This document shows positions 50,053 through 56,272 of a DNA stretch of 64,000 bases, piece by piece. This DNA comes from Taibaiella sp. Lineage in GTDB: Bacteria > Bacteroidota > Bacteroidia > Chitinophagales > Chitinophagaceae. The stretch covers positions 372,001 through 436,000 of the forward strand of contig JAHBTQ010000003.1 in the NCBI GenBank assembly GCA_019638495.1, in the 5' to 3' direction. The translations under genes were made by a program, and so were the position numbers. Position 1 is the first letter of the stretch, and every line of letters begins with the position of its first letter. The notes under the pieces were generated by a model. That model saw nothing but the letters and a program-made list of their open reading frames with translations. It searched no databases and was not told the DNA's origin.

Positions 50053-50417
50053 TTGCGGTCTTCGGGATTAGCTGCTGTATCTTCAAAACGTAGCCAGTAT
50101 GCGAATTTTCCAAACCAACTGTTTATTTGCATTTCGGTTACGCCTTGTTTTTCCAGCAAGCGATTGAAGGCTTCTGCCCATTTAGATAGGGTTTCATTGT
50201 CCATTTTATGCCTTTCCAATACGCTTTTGAAAGATGGCTGCATGTTGAACCTTTTAGTTTCCAAGTCGGGCATTTTTTTTACGCAATCGCTCAATGGGAT
50301 TGGTAAGCATTCTTTGTAGTGTTCGTTCACTTTTTCCGCATTCAAAAGTGATTTGATACTCCTATACTCTAAAGGTATCATACTGTCAATTCGGGGATCA
50401 ATTTTCTGCTTTTCCAT
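50049..50417 (-). CDS. Hypothetical protein (122 aa, transposon passenger)
   Basis: 122 residues, charged and helical, without leader or membrane segment. MEKQKIDPRIDSMIPLEYRSIKSLLNAEKVNEHYKEC and INSWFGKFAYWLRFEDTA are the most distinctive parts; CVKKMPDLETKRFNMQPSF lies between. Same orientation as the transposase, which lies upstream of it. It may be an accessory transposition or host-interaction protein; I do not recognise the family. Confidence 0.5.
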   Translation of the reverse strand: MEKQKIDPRIDSMIPLEYRSIKSLLNAEKVNEHYKECLPIPLSDCVKKMPDLETKRFNMQPSFKSVLERHKMDNETLSKWAEAFNRLLEKQGVTEMQINSWFGKFAYWLRFEDTAANPEDRN

Positions 50418-50457
50418 TTTGTTTTGGTTTTTGTTGTTAAGAAATAGAAACGAGTTA

Positions 50458-50483
50458 AGCCGCTACCTGTGAGAGTAGCGGCT
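50458..50483 (-). terminator. Hairpin between transposase and 122-aa gene
   Basis: AGCCGCTAC (50458-50466), loop CTGTGAGA, GTAGCGGCT (50475-50483); 9-bp perfect stem directly after the transposase stop. Confidence 0.65.
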
Positions 50484-50506
50484 GTGAATGATTTGATGTG
50501 TGGGAG

Positions 50507-51538
50507 TTACTTCTTACCTATGAGTTGTTTGTAGGTAAGCCGTGGGGTGTTGGACTGCTGCAATGTAAGGTCGAAACGTGGCTTGTCTTTTAGCCTGAAA
50601 TTGTTGTACCTGAATGCGTTTTCGTTGGCGTATGCTTGCAGGTGTTTTCGGCTCATAACGTGGTAGATACCCATGTTGCTGCGTTTTAGCCATGTCCAAA
50701 ATCCTTCGAGGTCATTGGTCGTGTTACCTGCCTGGTCAACGTATTGCTTTGCCCGATGGTCAATTACACGGTGGTCATATTTGGCGTTCAGTCCGTGATA
50801 TGCCATCCATTCATCTGATACCACTATGCTGCCATCTTTGACGTGTTTATTGATGATGGGCTTTAGTGTTTCCCCTTGCGTGTTGGGAACAACCTTGCAC
50901 TTTACTACGGCTGTTTTGTGATAGATTGTTTCCTTTACAATCTTGCCCGGTATTACTTTGTGTGGTCGCTCGATCACTTCCTTTACTGGTTGTTGCAGCA
51001 TACCCAAAACAGGCGTTTTGTCAATGAAAGCCCTGCCTTGTGAGTGCGGCACTTTCTTATCGTGGTGCCTGTTTTTATTCTTTCCGCCTACGAAACTTTC
51101 ATCGAGTTGTACGGTGCCATCCATCTGCGCTTCTTCATCGGTAACGCCCATTACTTTGCGTATTCGATGGAGCATGAACCAACAGGTTTTTTGTGTCAGT
51201 CCTAAATCCCGATGCAGTTGTAGTGAGCTTATCCCCTTTTTGTGAGCCTGAAACAGGAAGATGGCTATAAACCATTTGCGATATGGGATGTGAGAGCCTT
51301 CAAAGATGGTTCCTATTGCTACTGTGTAGCGTTTTTTGCAGTCTTTGCATTTGTATTGCCCTTTGAACTCGCCTTTGGTGGTCAGCTTGTAATGTTCTTT
51401 ACACTGGCAGATGGGGCAAGTGGGTATTCCGTTCCAAAGTATTTGTTCAAGGTAAAGACGGCAGGCGGTATCGTCAGGCAGTGCCGATAGCATTTCAAAG
51501 AAAGTATTGAAGTTTGATACTGCAACTATTTCTTTCAT
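50507..51538 (-). CDS. IS1595-family (ISXO2-like) transposase
   Basis: 343 residues from the ATG of MKEIVAVSNFNTFFEML; a TTG 39 nt upstream is less likely. Zinc-ribbon: CPICQC (41-46) and CKDCKKRYTV (64 on). A helix-turn-helix follows (SSLQLHRDLGLTQKTCWFMLHRIR). ISXO2-like catalytic domain: Asp146 in VQLDESFVGGK, Asp242 in VVSDEWMAYHGL, then NDLEGFWTWLKR (N275, E278) and GIYHVMSRKHLQAYANENAFRYN. This DDNE/DDE pattern is typical of IS1595. All key residues look intact. The gene mobilises the element 48448-52148. Confidence 0.92.
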   Translation of the reverse strand: MKEIVAVSNFNTFFEMLSALPDDTACRLYLEQILWNGIPTCPICQCKEHYKLTTKGEFKGQYKCKDCKKRYTVAIGTIFEGSHIPYRKWFIAIFLFQAHKKGISSLQLHRDLGLTQKTCWFMLHRIRKVMGVTDEEAQMDGTVQLDESFVGGKNKNRHHDKKVPHSQGRAFIDKTPVLGMLQQPVKEVIERPHKVIPGKIVKETIYHKTAVVKCKVVPNTQGETLKPIINKHVKDGSIVVSDEWMAYHGLNAKYDHRVIDHRAKQYVDQAGNTTNDLEGFWTWLKRSNMGIYHVMSRKHLQAYANENAFRYNNFRLKDKPRFDLTLQQSNTPRLTYKQLIGKK

Positions 51539-51586
51539 GTATAATGTGCATTTAGGAAATGAAGATAAAGAGAACAAAGGATAAAT

Positions 51587-51608
51587 ACCGCCTGCCGAAA
51601 CAGGCGGT
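51587..51608 (-). terminator. Terminator of the 142-aa gene
   Basis: ACCGCCTG (51587-51594), loop CCGAAA, CAGGCGGT (51601-51608), 5 bp beyond the stop at 51613. Confidence 0.65.
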
Positions 51609-51612
51609 TGTG

Positions 51613-52041
51613 TTATTCTTCATCGTCATTTTCCGCTACTTCCAGTATGAAGTCTATAATTTCTTGTTCGTTATCCCGGACACACTCGCTTAACAGGTTG
51701 CGGAATCCTCTTGGACGGCGTTCCTCTGCATCATCATCCCATTCTTCTGTTTCCTCGTTATAATCACCGTCCATGTCGCCATCTTCTGAATTGTAGTCGT
51801 CAATAGCCATGCTGTCGGTAGTTGTGGTGCTGATAGTTAGTTTCCGCTCGTTGAGTTCAAGTTCAACGGCAATGCGCCAGTGTCCGTATCCCGATACGGT
51901 TTTGCTCAGGTGCCACAATGATATTGTAACTTCCTTGTCGAAGTTAAATTGAGGGTCAATGCTGATGTCATTGAACATTGCAGATACAGCCTCGTTGCTG
52001 ATGTAGTTATTGTAGTTGTTAATGAATACTGTATTTTTCAT
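51613..52041 (-). CDS. Acidic hypothetical protein (142 aa, transposon passenger)
   Basis: 142 residues. The N-terminal half is strand-rich (EVTISLWHLSKTVSGYGHWRIAVELELNERKLTISTTTTDSM), the middle is highly acidic (EDGDMDGDYNEETEEWDDDAEE) and a C-terminal helix follows (IIDFILEVAENDDEE). No leader. It could be a DNA mimic or chaperone-like protein, which is speculation from charge only. It has its own terminator. Confidence 0.5.
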   Translation of the reverse strand: MKNTVFINNYNNYISNEAVSAMFNDISIDPQFNFDKEVTISLWHLSKTVSGYGHWRIAVELELNERKLTISTTTTDSMAIDDYNSEDGDMDGDYNEETEEWDDDAEERRPRGFRNLLSECVRDNEQEIIDFILEVAENDDEE

Positions 52042-52070
52042 ACGTTTGTTTTTTGAAGTTTTTGGAATAA

Positions 52071-52091
52071 AAAAACCGCTCGATTGAGCGG
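52071..52091 (-). terminator. Hairpin near the right end of the transposon
   Basis: CCGCTC-GATT-GAGCGG (52076-52091); on the minus strand it is followed by a T run (plus-strand A at 52069-52075). Placed upstream of the leftward genes, it should stop read-in from the flank. Confidence 0.7.
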
Positions 52092-52124
52092 CGTGCGGAA
52101 ATGTTATGTATTATTGTTATTCTT

Positions 52125-52148
52125 GGTACACTAAACTATATAGTTACC
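52125..52148 (-). repeat. Right terminal inverted repeat
   Basis: 24 bp, exact reverse complement of 48448-48471, followed by the target duplication TTCATTTT (52149-52156). Confidence 0.95.
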
Positions 52149-52162
52149 TTCATTTTTAAGTC

Positions 52163-52975
52163 ATGATTATTCGTAAGAAAAGGCAAAACAGATTTTGGGC
52201 ATCAATTGTCGTCAGATTTGTCCATCTACTGCTACTTTGTTCTATTGCGCATATTGCATCAGGCCAAAACGATGGAGAGCAATTTATTGACGAAGATGCG
52301 ACACACAAAACCAAAGTGGTGTATAAGGGGGGCGTCTGTGTGCTTAAGGAGCGATTACTCAAAACGGATACCGGCTATCTTACTGATGGCATTAGAGAGC
52401 AAGTGCTGAATGATGGGAGGAGGATAGTTGAGTTTTATAAAGCTGATGTAAGGGATAGTGTCTTCCTATCGTACTATCCGTCAGGTATCCTACAACTGAA
52501 AATGAACGTTTACCGAGGAAATGTTATAGGGCCAATGGAAGGGTATTCCTCCAACGGTAAATTGGAAGCGTTTGCATGGTTTACCGACCCGGTAGTCTCA
52601 GGTAGAAAGCCGAAAGCCGATTGGACAATCGCATTCGACAGTACGAGAAACGTCATTCGAACAGATGGTCACCCGGTACTCTCTGCCCAAATGAGCCACA
52701 TTGGCTTAGAGGGTAAAGATTCTGTTGCGCTTGCTTTCCTTTTTGCTTCTGCTCCTGATTCTATGAACATGACAGCATTGATAAGTATGCAGCATCAGGG
52801 GCAAAGGACAGTTGATACTTTTAGTTCTTTCATTGAGCTTCCCGCAATGAAGATGAAGGTTCTGCGGCCGGTATTTCCATACTATGAAGATGCGGAGTAC
52901 TCGAGTATCTACTTATTGCTGGATAAAAGGAACAATATTCTGGTGAGCGATACGGTAATAGTGGAACACAGATAG
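52163..52975 (+). CDS. Secreted protein, copy 2 of the tandem duplicate
   Basis: 270 residues, paralogue of 47567-48376 with similar length and shared blocks (ATHKTKVVYKGGV, LKERLLKTDTGY, DGIRE, DTFSSFIELPAMKMKVLR, YLLLDK). Leader VVRFVHLLLLCSIAHIASGQ. The ATG lies 14 bp after the transposon end, so its own promoter was probably separated from it. Whether it is still expressed depends on outward transcription from the element. Function unknown, as for copy 1. Confidence 0.65.
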   Translation: MIIRKKRQNRFWASIVVRFVHLLLLCSIAHIASGQNDGEQFIDEDATHKTKVVYKGGVCVLKERLLKTDTGYLTDGIREQVLNDGRRIVEFYKADVRDSVFLSYYPSGILQLKMNVYRGNVIGPMEGYSSNGKLEAFAWFTDPVVSGRKPKADWTIAFDSTRNVIRTDGHPVLSAQMSHIGLEGKDSVALAFLFASAPDSMNMTALISMQHQGQRTVDTFSSFIELPAMKMKVLRPVFPYYEDAEYSSIYLLLDKRNNILVSDTVIVEHR

Positions 52976-53172
52976 GGACAATTTTCCGTCTGCGCCGCGT
53001 CTCTTCAGCATAGCCAGCGTGTAGCAAGGACCCGGCGGTATAATAACACCTGCCTCAAAGTATCGCCGCACGGCATACAGATACGAACTTCGTTACACCT
53101 ATTTATCTTTGACTAGCTCGTGGCTGTTCGTGAAGAATACTAACCAGCAACTGAAAAAGAAACCATGAAAAT

Positions 53173-53625
53173 ATGCACTACTGTAAGGAGATAGTCCGTC
53201 AGATTGATGTAGTAAACCAAGTACTGATAGAATTGAATGTCCTACCATTATTTGACAATGTGGATTTTTTTATTGACGAATTATCATTTGAAAACTATTT
53301 ATCGCTGACTTATAGAGGTTGGGGTAAGATCGGCTATAATTTCCGTTTTAGTTTAGATGGATTTGAGATGGATATCGACCGAGCAAAAGAAGTCTTTTTT
53401 ATAAAGTTGGACGATCTTGATAAGTCTTATTCTGAATTGCGAGATTTCTTGTTTATGTTGTTTAGATCAAGAATTGTAGTTGAGTATTGCGGCGAGAGTT
53501 ATACAAAAGTTATTTTCATTGATACGGCTACTGCTAAATCTGTTGGCTCTATCAAATTTGTGTGCGGTTGGTACTTAAAATTAAATTGTACATCTAAGGA
53601 GTATCCGCCAATCTCTTGCGATTAG
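53173..53625 (+). CDS. Hypothetical protein
   Basis: 150 residues, AT-rich, no leader. Strands with aromatic residues (NYLSLTYRGWGKIGYNFRFSLDGFEMDIDRAKEVFFIKL) and a helix (LDKSYSELRDFLFMLFRSRIVVEYCGESYTKVIFID). The overall form resembles small immunity-like or SMI1-like proteins only loosely. No family is claimed. Confidence 0.55.
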   Translation: MHYCKEIVRQIDVVNQVLIELNVLPLFDNVDFFIDELSFENYLSLTYRGWGKIGYNFRFSLDGFEMDIDRAKEVFFIKLDDLDKSYSELRDFLFMLFRSRIVVEYCGESYTKVIFIDTATAKSVGSIKFVCGWYLKLNCTSKEYPPISCD

Positions 53626-53799
53626 TGTTTTCCTCGTTGTTCCTGATGTTCCGCAGAGCATCAGGAACTTATTATAAGACGCCTTTCTGCGAACGGAATT
53701 CGGAGTTCGCTTGACAATAAATAGTACTAAAGATCTTTCCCTCCACCAAAAGATATGCACAATTTCCCTCCTTCAGCGCCAAATGAAAAACGCCCGTTT

Positions 53800-53892
53800 T
53801 ACCTTTGTGTCGCAAAGCTTGTTTTTCGAGTTTAAGAGCCTTCGGATTTCAAATACAATAGGGAGTACAGTCACGTGAGTACTCTGCGGCCA
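53800..53892 (+). other. Possible non-coding RNA region with promoter-like element
   Basis: TACCTTTG at 53800-53807 is a good -7 element without a gene behind it. A stem GAGTAC (53872-53877)...GTACTC lies downstream. The gene-free stretch 53626-54288 otherwise holds only short direct repeats (AATCCTT, TTTAGCAA-like) and the heptamer array. Confidence 0.3.
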
Positions 53893-54179
53893 TACAAATC
53901 CTTAAATCCTTAAACTTGCCCGACGCGGAGAGTCCTATGAATCAAGGTTCAACCTCTTAGCAACTCTTAGCAATTCTCAGCAGTTTTTACGCAACGTTTA
54001 GCAATTTTTAGAAGCTAGTAGAAGTGTTTAGAAATTAAAAAATAATAGCATAATCAATACAGGAGCGCATTACAGCCAGCTGAAAAATACAAAAAGCCGG
54101 AAAAAACGAAATTCGGGTATAATATACCCTCACCGCATGGGTTTTTGCCTTTTTGGAAATTGTCCATTGTCCATTGTCC

Positions 54180-54221
54180 TTTGGGATTTGGGATTTGGGA
54201 TTTGGGATTTGGGATTTGGGA
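54180..54221. repeat. Heptamer tandem repeat (TTTGGGA)6
   Basis: Six perfect copies of TTTGGGA, preceded by CCATTGTCCATTGTCC. It lies 68 bp upstream of the Nramp gene; copy number may vary by slippage. Confidence 0.9.
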
Positions 54222-54272
54222 TTTTAACATTGGAATATAAGAATAAAATTAGGGACTCCTAATTTTTGTATT

Positions 54273-54280
54273 TAGCTTTG
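54273..54280 (+). promoter_or_regulatory. -7 element of the Nramp gene
   Basis: TAGCTTTG ends 8 bp before the ATG at 54289; a leaderless or very short-leader transcript is expected. Confidence 0.5.
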
Positions 54281-54288
54281 CCGCGCAA

Positions 54289-56163
54289 ATGAGCCAATCC
54301 GGCATAGAAAATTCACTTAGCGAGGTGCATGGGCAGGTAAATCCTGCTGCTGCCAAGGGGCGTTGGAAGAAGGTGTTCGCCTTCTTTGGGCCTGCCTACC
54401 TGGTAAGCGTGGGTTACATGGACCCCGGCAACTGGGCTACGGACCTGGCAGGCGGCAGCAAGTTTGGCTATGCGCTCATCTGGGTGCTACTCATGAGCAA
54501 TGTGATGGCCCTGCTGCTGCAGTCGCTTAGTGCACGGCTGGGCATAGTGCAGGGCCGCGACCTGGCGCAATGCAACAGGGAGGTTTATCCCCGCGCAGTC
54601 AATTTCGTACTCTACATACTGGCGGAGATAGCCATCGCCGCCTGCGACCTGGCAGAGGTGCTTGGCATGGCCATAGGGCTCAATCTGCTATTCCATATGC
54701 CGTTGTTGTGGGGTGTGCTCATTTCTTTGTTTGATACTGTGCTGCTGCTCTACCTGCAGCGGCTGGGCATGCGTAAGCTGGAGGCGTTCATCATTACCCT
54801 CGTAGCTATTATAGGTGGCTGCTTCCTGGTAGAGATGTTTTTTGCCAAACCCGATCTTGGTGACGTCGTAAAAGGCTTTGCACCATCTTTGCCTGGAGAG
54901 GGGGCGCTGTTCATTGCCATTGGCATCATAGGCGCCACAGTAATGCCGCACAACCTATACCTCCACTCTGCACTGGTGCAGACACGTAAGATAGGCCGCG
55001 ACCCGGCATCCATTAAGCGTGCCATAAAGCTCAATAATATTGACAGCGCCATAGCGCTGAATATGGCCTTCTTCGTAAATGCAGCTATCCTCGTGCTGGC
55101 AGGAGCGGTGTTCTACACGGCAGGCCTGCACGAGGTGGCTTCCCTGCAGGATGCGCATAAACTGCTGGCCCCGCTACTGGGCAATAAGTTTGCCCCCGCA
55201 CTCTTCGCCATAGCGCTGATAGCCGCTGGTCAAAGCTCTACCGTAACAGGCACACTGGCAGGACAGATAGTGATGGAAGGCTACCTGCGCCTGCGCATCA
55301 ACCCCGCGCTGCGCCGCCTTATTACGCGGCTATTGGCCATTGTGCCGGCAGTGATAGTGCTCTTCGTTTGGGGCGAGGGCATGGTAGATGAGATGCTCAT
55401 CTTCAGCCAGGTGCTGCTGAGCATGCAGCTTGCATTTGCTGTTGTTCCGCTCATACACTTTGTGAGCGACAGGAAGAAGATGGGCGAGTTTGCCATAAAG
55501 CCGTTTACGAAGCTGGCAGCATGGGCTATAGCTGCCGTTATCATAGTGCTGAACCTGAAACTGTTCGGTGAAAGCGTGGCAGAGTGGATGCGTGGCACGG
55601 ACAATTTATGGGTGCAAGGGCTGGTGGTTTTGTTTGTGGTCTTCATTGGGGTAGTGCTGCTCATCACCATTGTTTACCCGCTGATATTGCAGCGGCGCGA
55701 GGCCAACATCAGCGTGCATGAGAATATCAAGGCGACGGTAGAGGAGGCGGCAGCACCATTCAGGAAGATAGCCCTGGCGCTGGACTTCAGCGACAATGAC
55801 CGCTACGTACTGCAATACGGTCTGCACCTCAATATGCACGAGGCATCCTTTGTACTGATACATGTGGTAGAGAGTGCATCAGCCCGCATAATGGGCAGCG
55901 ACGCCCACGATTACGAAACCCGCAAGGACCAGGCAAACCTGGACAAGTACGTGCAGATGATGGAGGCACAAGGCTACAAAGCTACCGGCCTCCTTGGCTA
56001 TAAAGACCGTGCGGCAGAGATAGCTCGCCTGGTGAACGAAACCGGCTGCGACTTGCTGATAATAGGTAGCCATGGCCATGGTGCGGCAAAGGACATCCTG
56101 TACGGCGAAACGGTAAACACCGTGCGCCACCTGGTGAAGATACCGGTGTTTATTGCGCGGTAA
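54289..56163 (+). CDS. Nramp metal transporter fused to universal stress (Usp) domain
   Basis: 624 residues. Residues 25-460 form the Nramp transporter: GYMDPGNWATDLAGGSKFGY (DPGN metal motif) and the second metal motif MPHNLYLHSAL (about 223), with 11-12 membrane segments and AAGQSSTVTGTLAGQIVMEGYL. After about 490 a Usp domain follows: KIALALDFSDNDRYVLQYGLHL, then LLIIGSHGHGAAKDILYGETVNTVRHL with the G-x2-G-x9-GS-type ATP loop variant. MntH proteins normally end near 430 residues, so the fusion is real. Import of Mn2+/Fe2+ regulated by nucleotide is likely. Confidence 0.92.
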   Translation: MSQSGIENSLSEVHGQVNPAAAKGRWKKVFAFFGPAYLVSVGYMDPGNWATDLAGGSKFGYALIWVLLMSNVMALLLQSLSARLGIVQGRDLAQCNREVYPRAVNFVLYILAEIAIAACDLAEVLGMAIGLNLLFHMPLLWGVLISLFDTVLLLYLQRLGMRKLEAFIITLVAIIGGCFLVEMFFAKPDLGDVVKGFAPSLPGEGALFIAIGIIGATVMPHNLYLHSALVQTRKIGRDPASIKRAIKLNNIDSAIALNMAFFVNAAILVLAGAVFYTAGLHEVASLQDAHKLLAPLLGNKFAPALFAIALIAAGQSSTVTGTLAGQIVMEGYLRLRINPALRRLITRLLAIVPAVIVLFVWGEGMVDEMLIFSQVLLSMQLAFAVVPLIHFVSDRKKMGEFAIKPFTKLAAWAIAAVIIVLNLKLFGESVAEWMRGTDNLWVQGLVVLFVVFIGVVLLITIVYPLILQRREANISVHENIKATVEEAAAPFRKIALALDFSDNDRYVLQYGLHLNMHEASFVLIHVVESASARIMGSDAHDYETRKDQANLDKYVQMMEAQGYKATGLLGYKDRAAEIARLVNETGCDLLIIGSHGHGAAKDILYGETVNTVRHLVKIPVFIAR

Positions 56164-56170
56164 GAACCTC

Positions 56171-56200
56171 ACCCCGTCCCTCTCCAAAAAGAGAGGGTGA
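56171..56200 (+). repeat. CCCTCTCC hairpin repeat
   Basis: CCCTCTC (56178-56184), CAAAAA, GAGAGGG (56191-56197) within CCTCACCCCG...GGTGAG. It resembles the CTCACCCC/CCTCTCC dispersed repeats and can end transcription of the Nramp gene. Confidence 0.55.
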
Positions 56201-56272
56201 GACCGAATGAGCGTTGAGGACTTCCTTTTTTGAAACTACCGCCTACTGCATTACTTTGCGGCACAATTCATT

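Larger units (their letters stand above)
48448..52148. mobile_element. Transposon of the IS1595 type with passenger genes
   Basis: 3701 bp bounded by perfect 24-bp terminal inverted repeats (48448-48471 and 52125-52148; outer end GGTAACTATATAG...) and flanked by the identical 8-bp target duplication TTCATTTT (48440-48447, 52149-52156). It encodes an IS1595/ISXO2-like transposase and six other small genes: three on the plus strand (lipoprotein, four-TM protein, 61-aa protein) and three on the minus strand (49, 122 and 142 aa). IS1595-family elements make 8-bp duplications. The perfect ends and intact transposase suggest a recent, possibly active insertion. It lies 14 bp upstream of a duplicated gene. 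Confidence 0.93.

Noticed and set aside
54180..54225. Possible CRISPR array
   Set aside because: The heptamers are contiguous without spacers, and no cas genes are in the window.
53640..54288. Manganese (yybP-ykoY) riboswitch before the Nramp gene
   Set aside because: The conserved motifs were not found, and the -7 element 8 bp before the ATG leaves no room for a leader.
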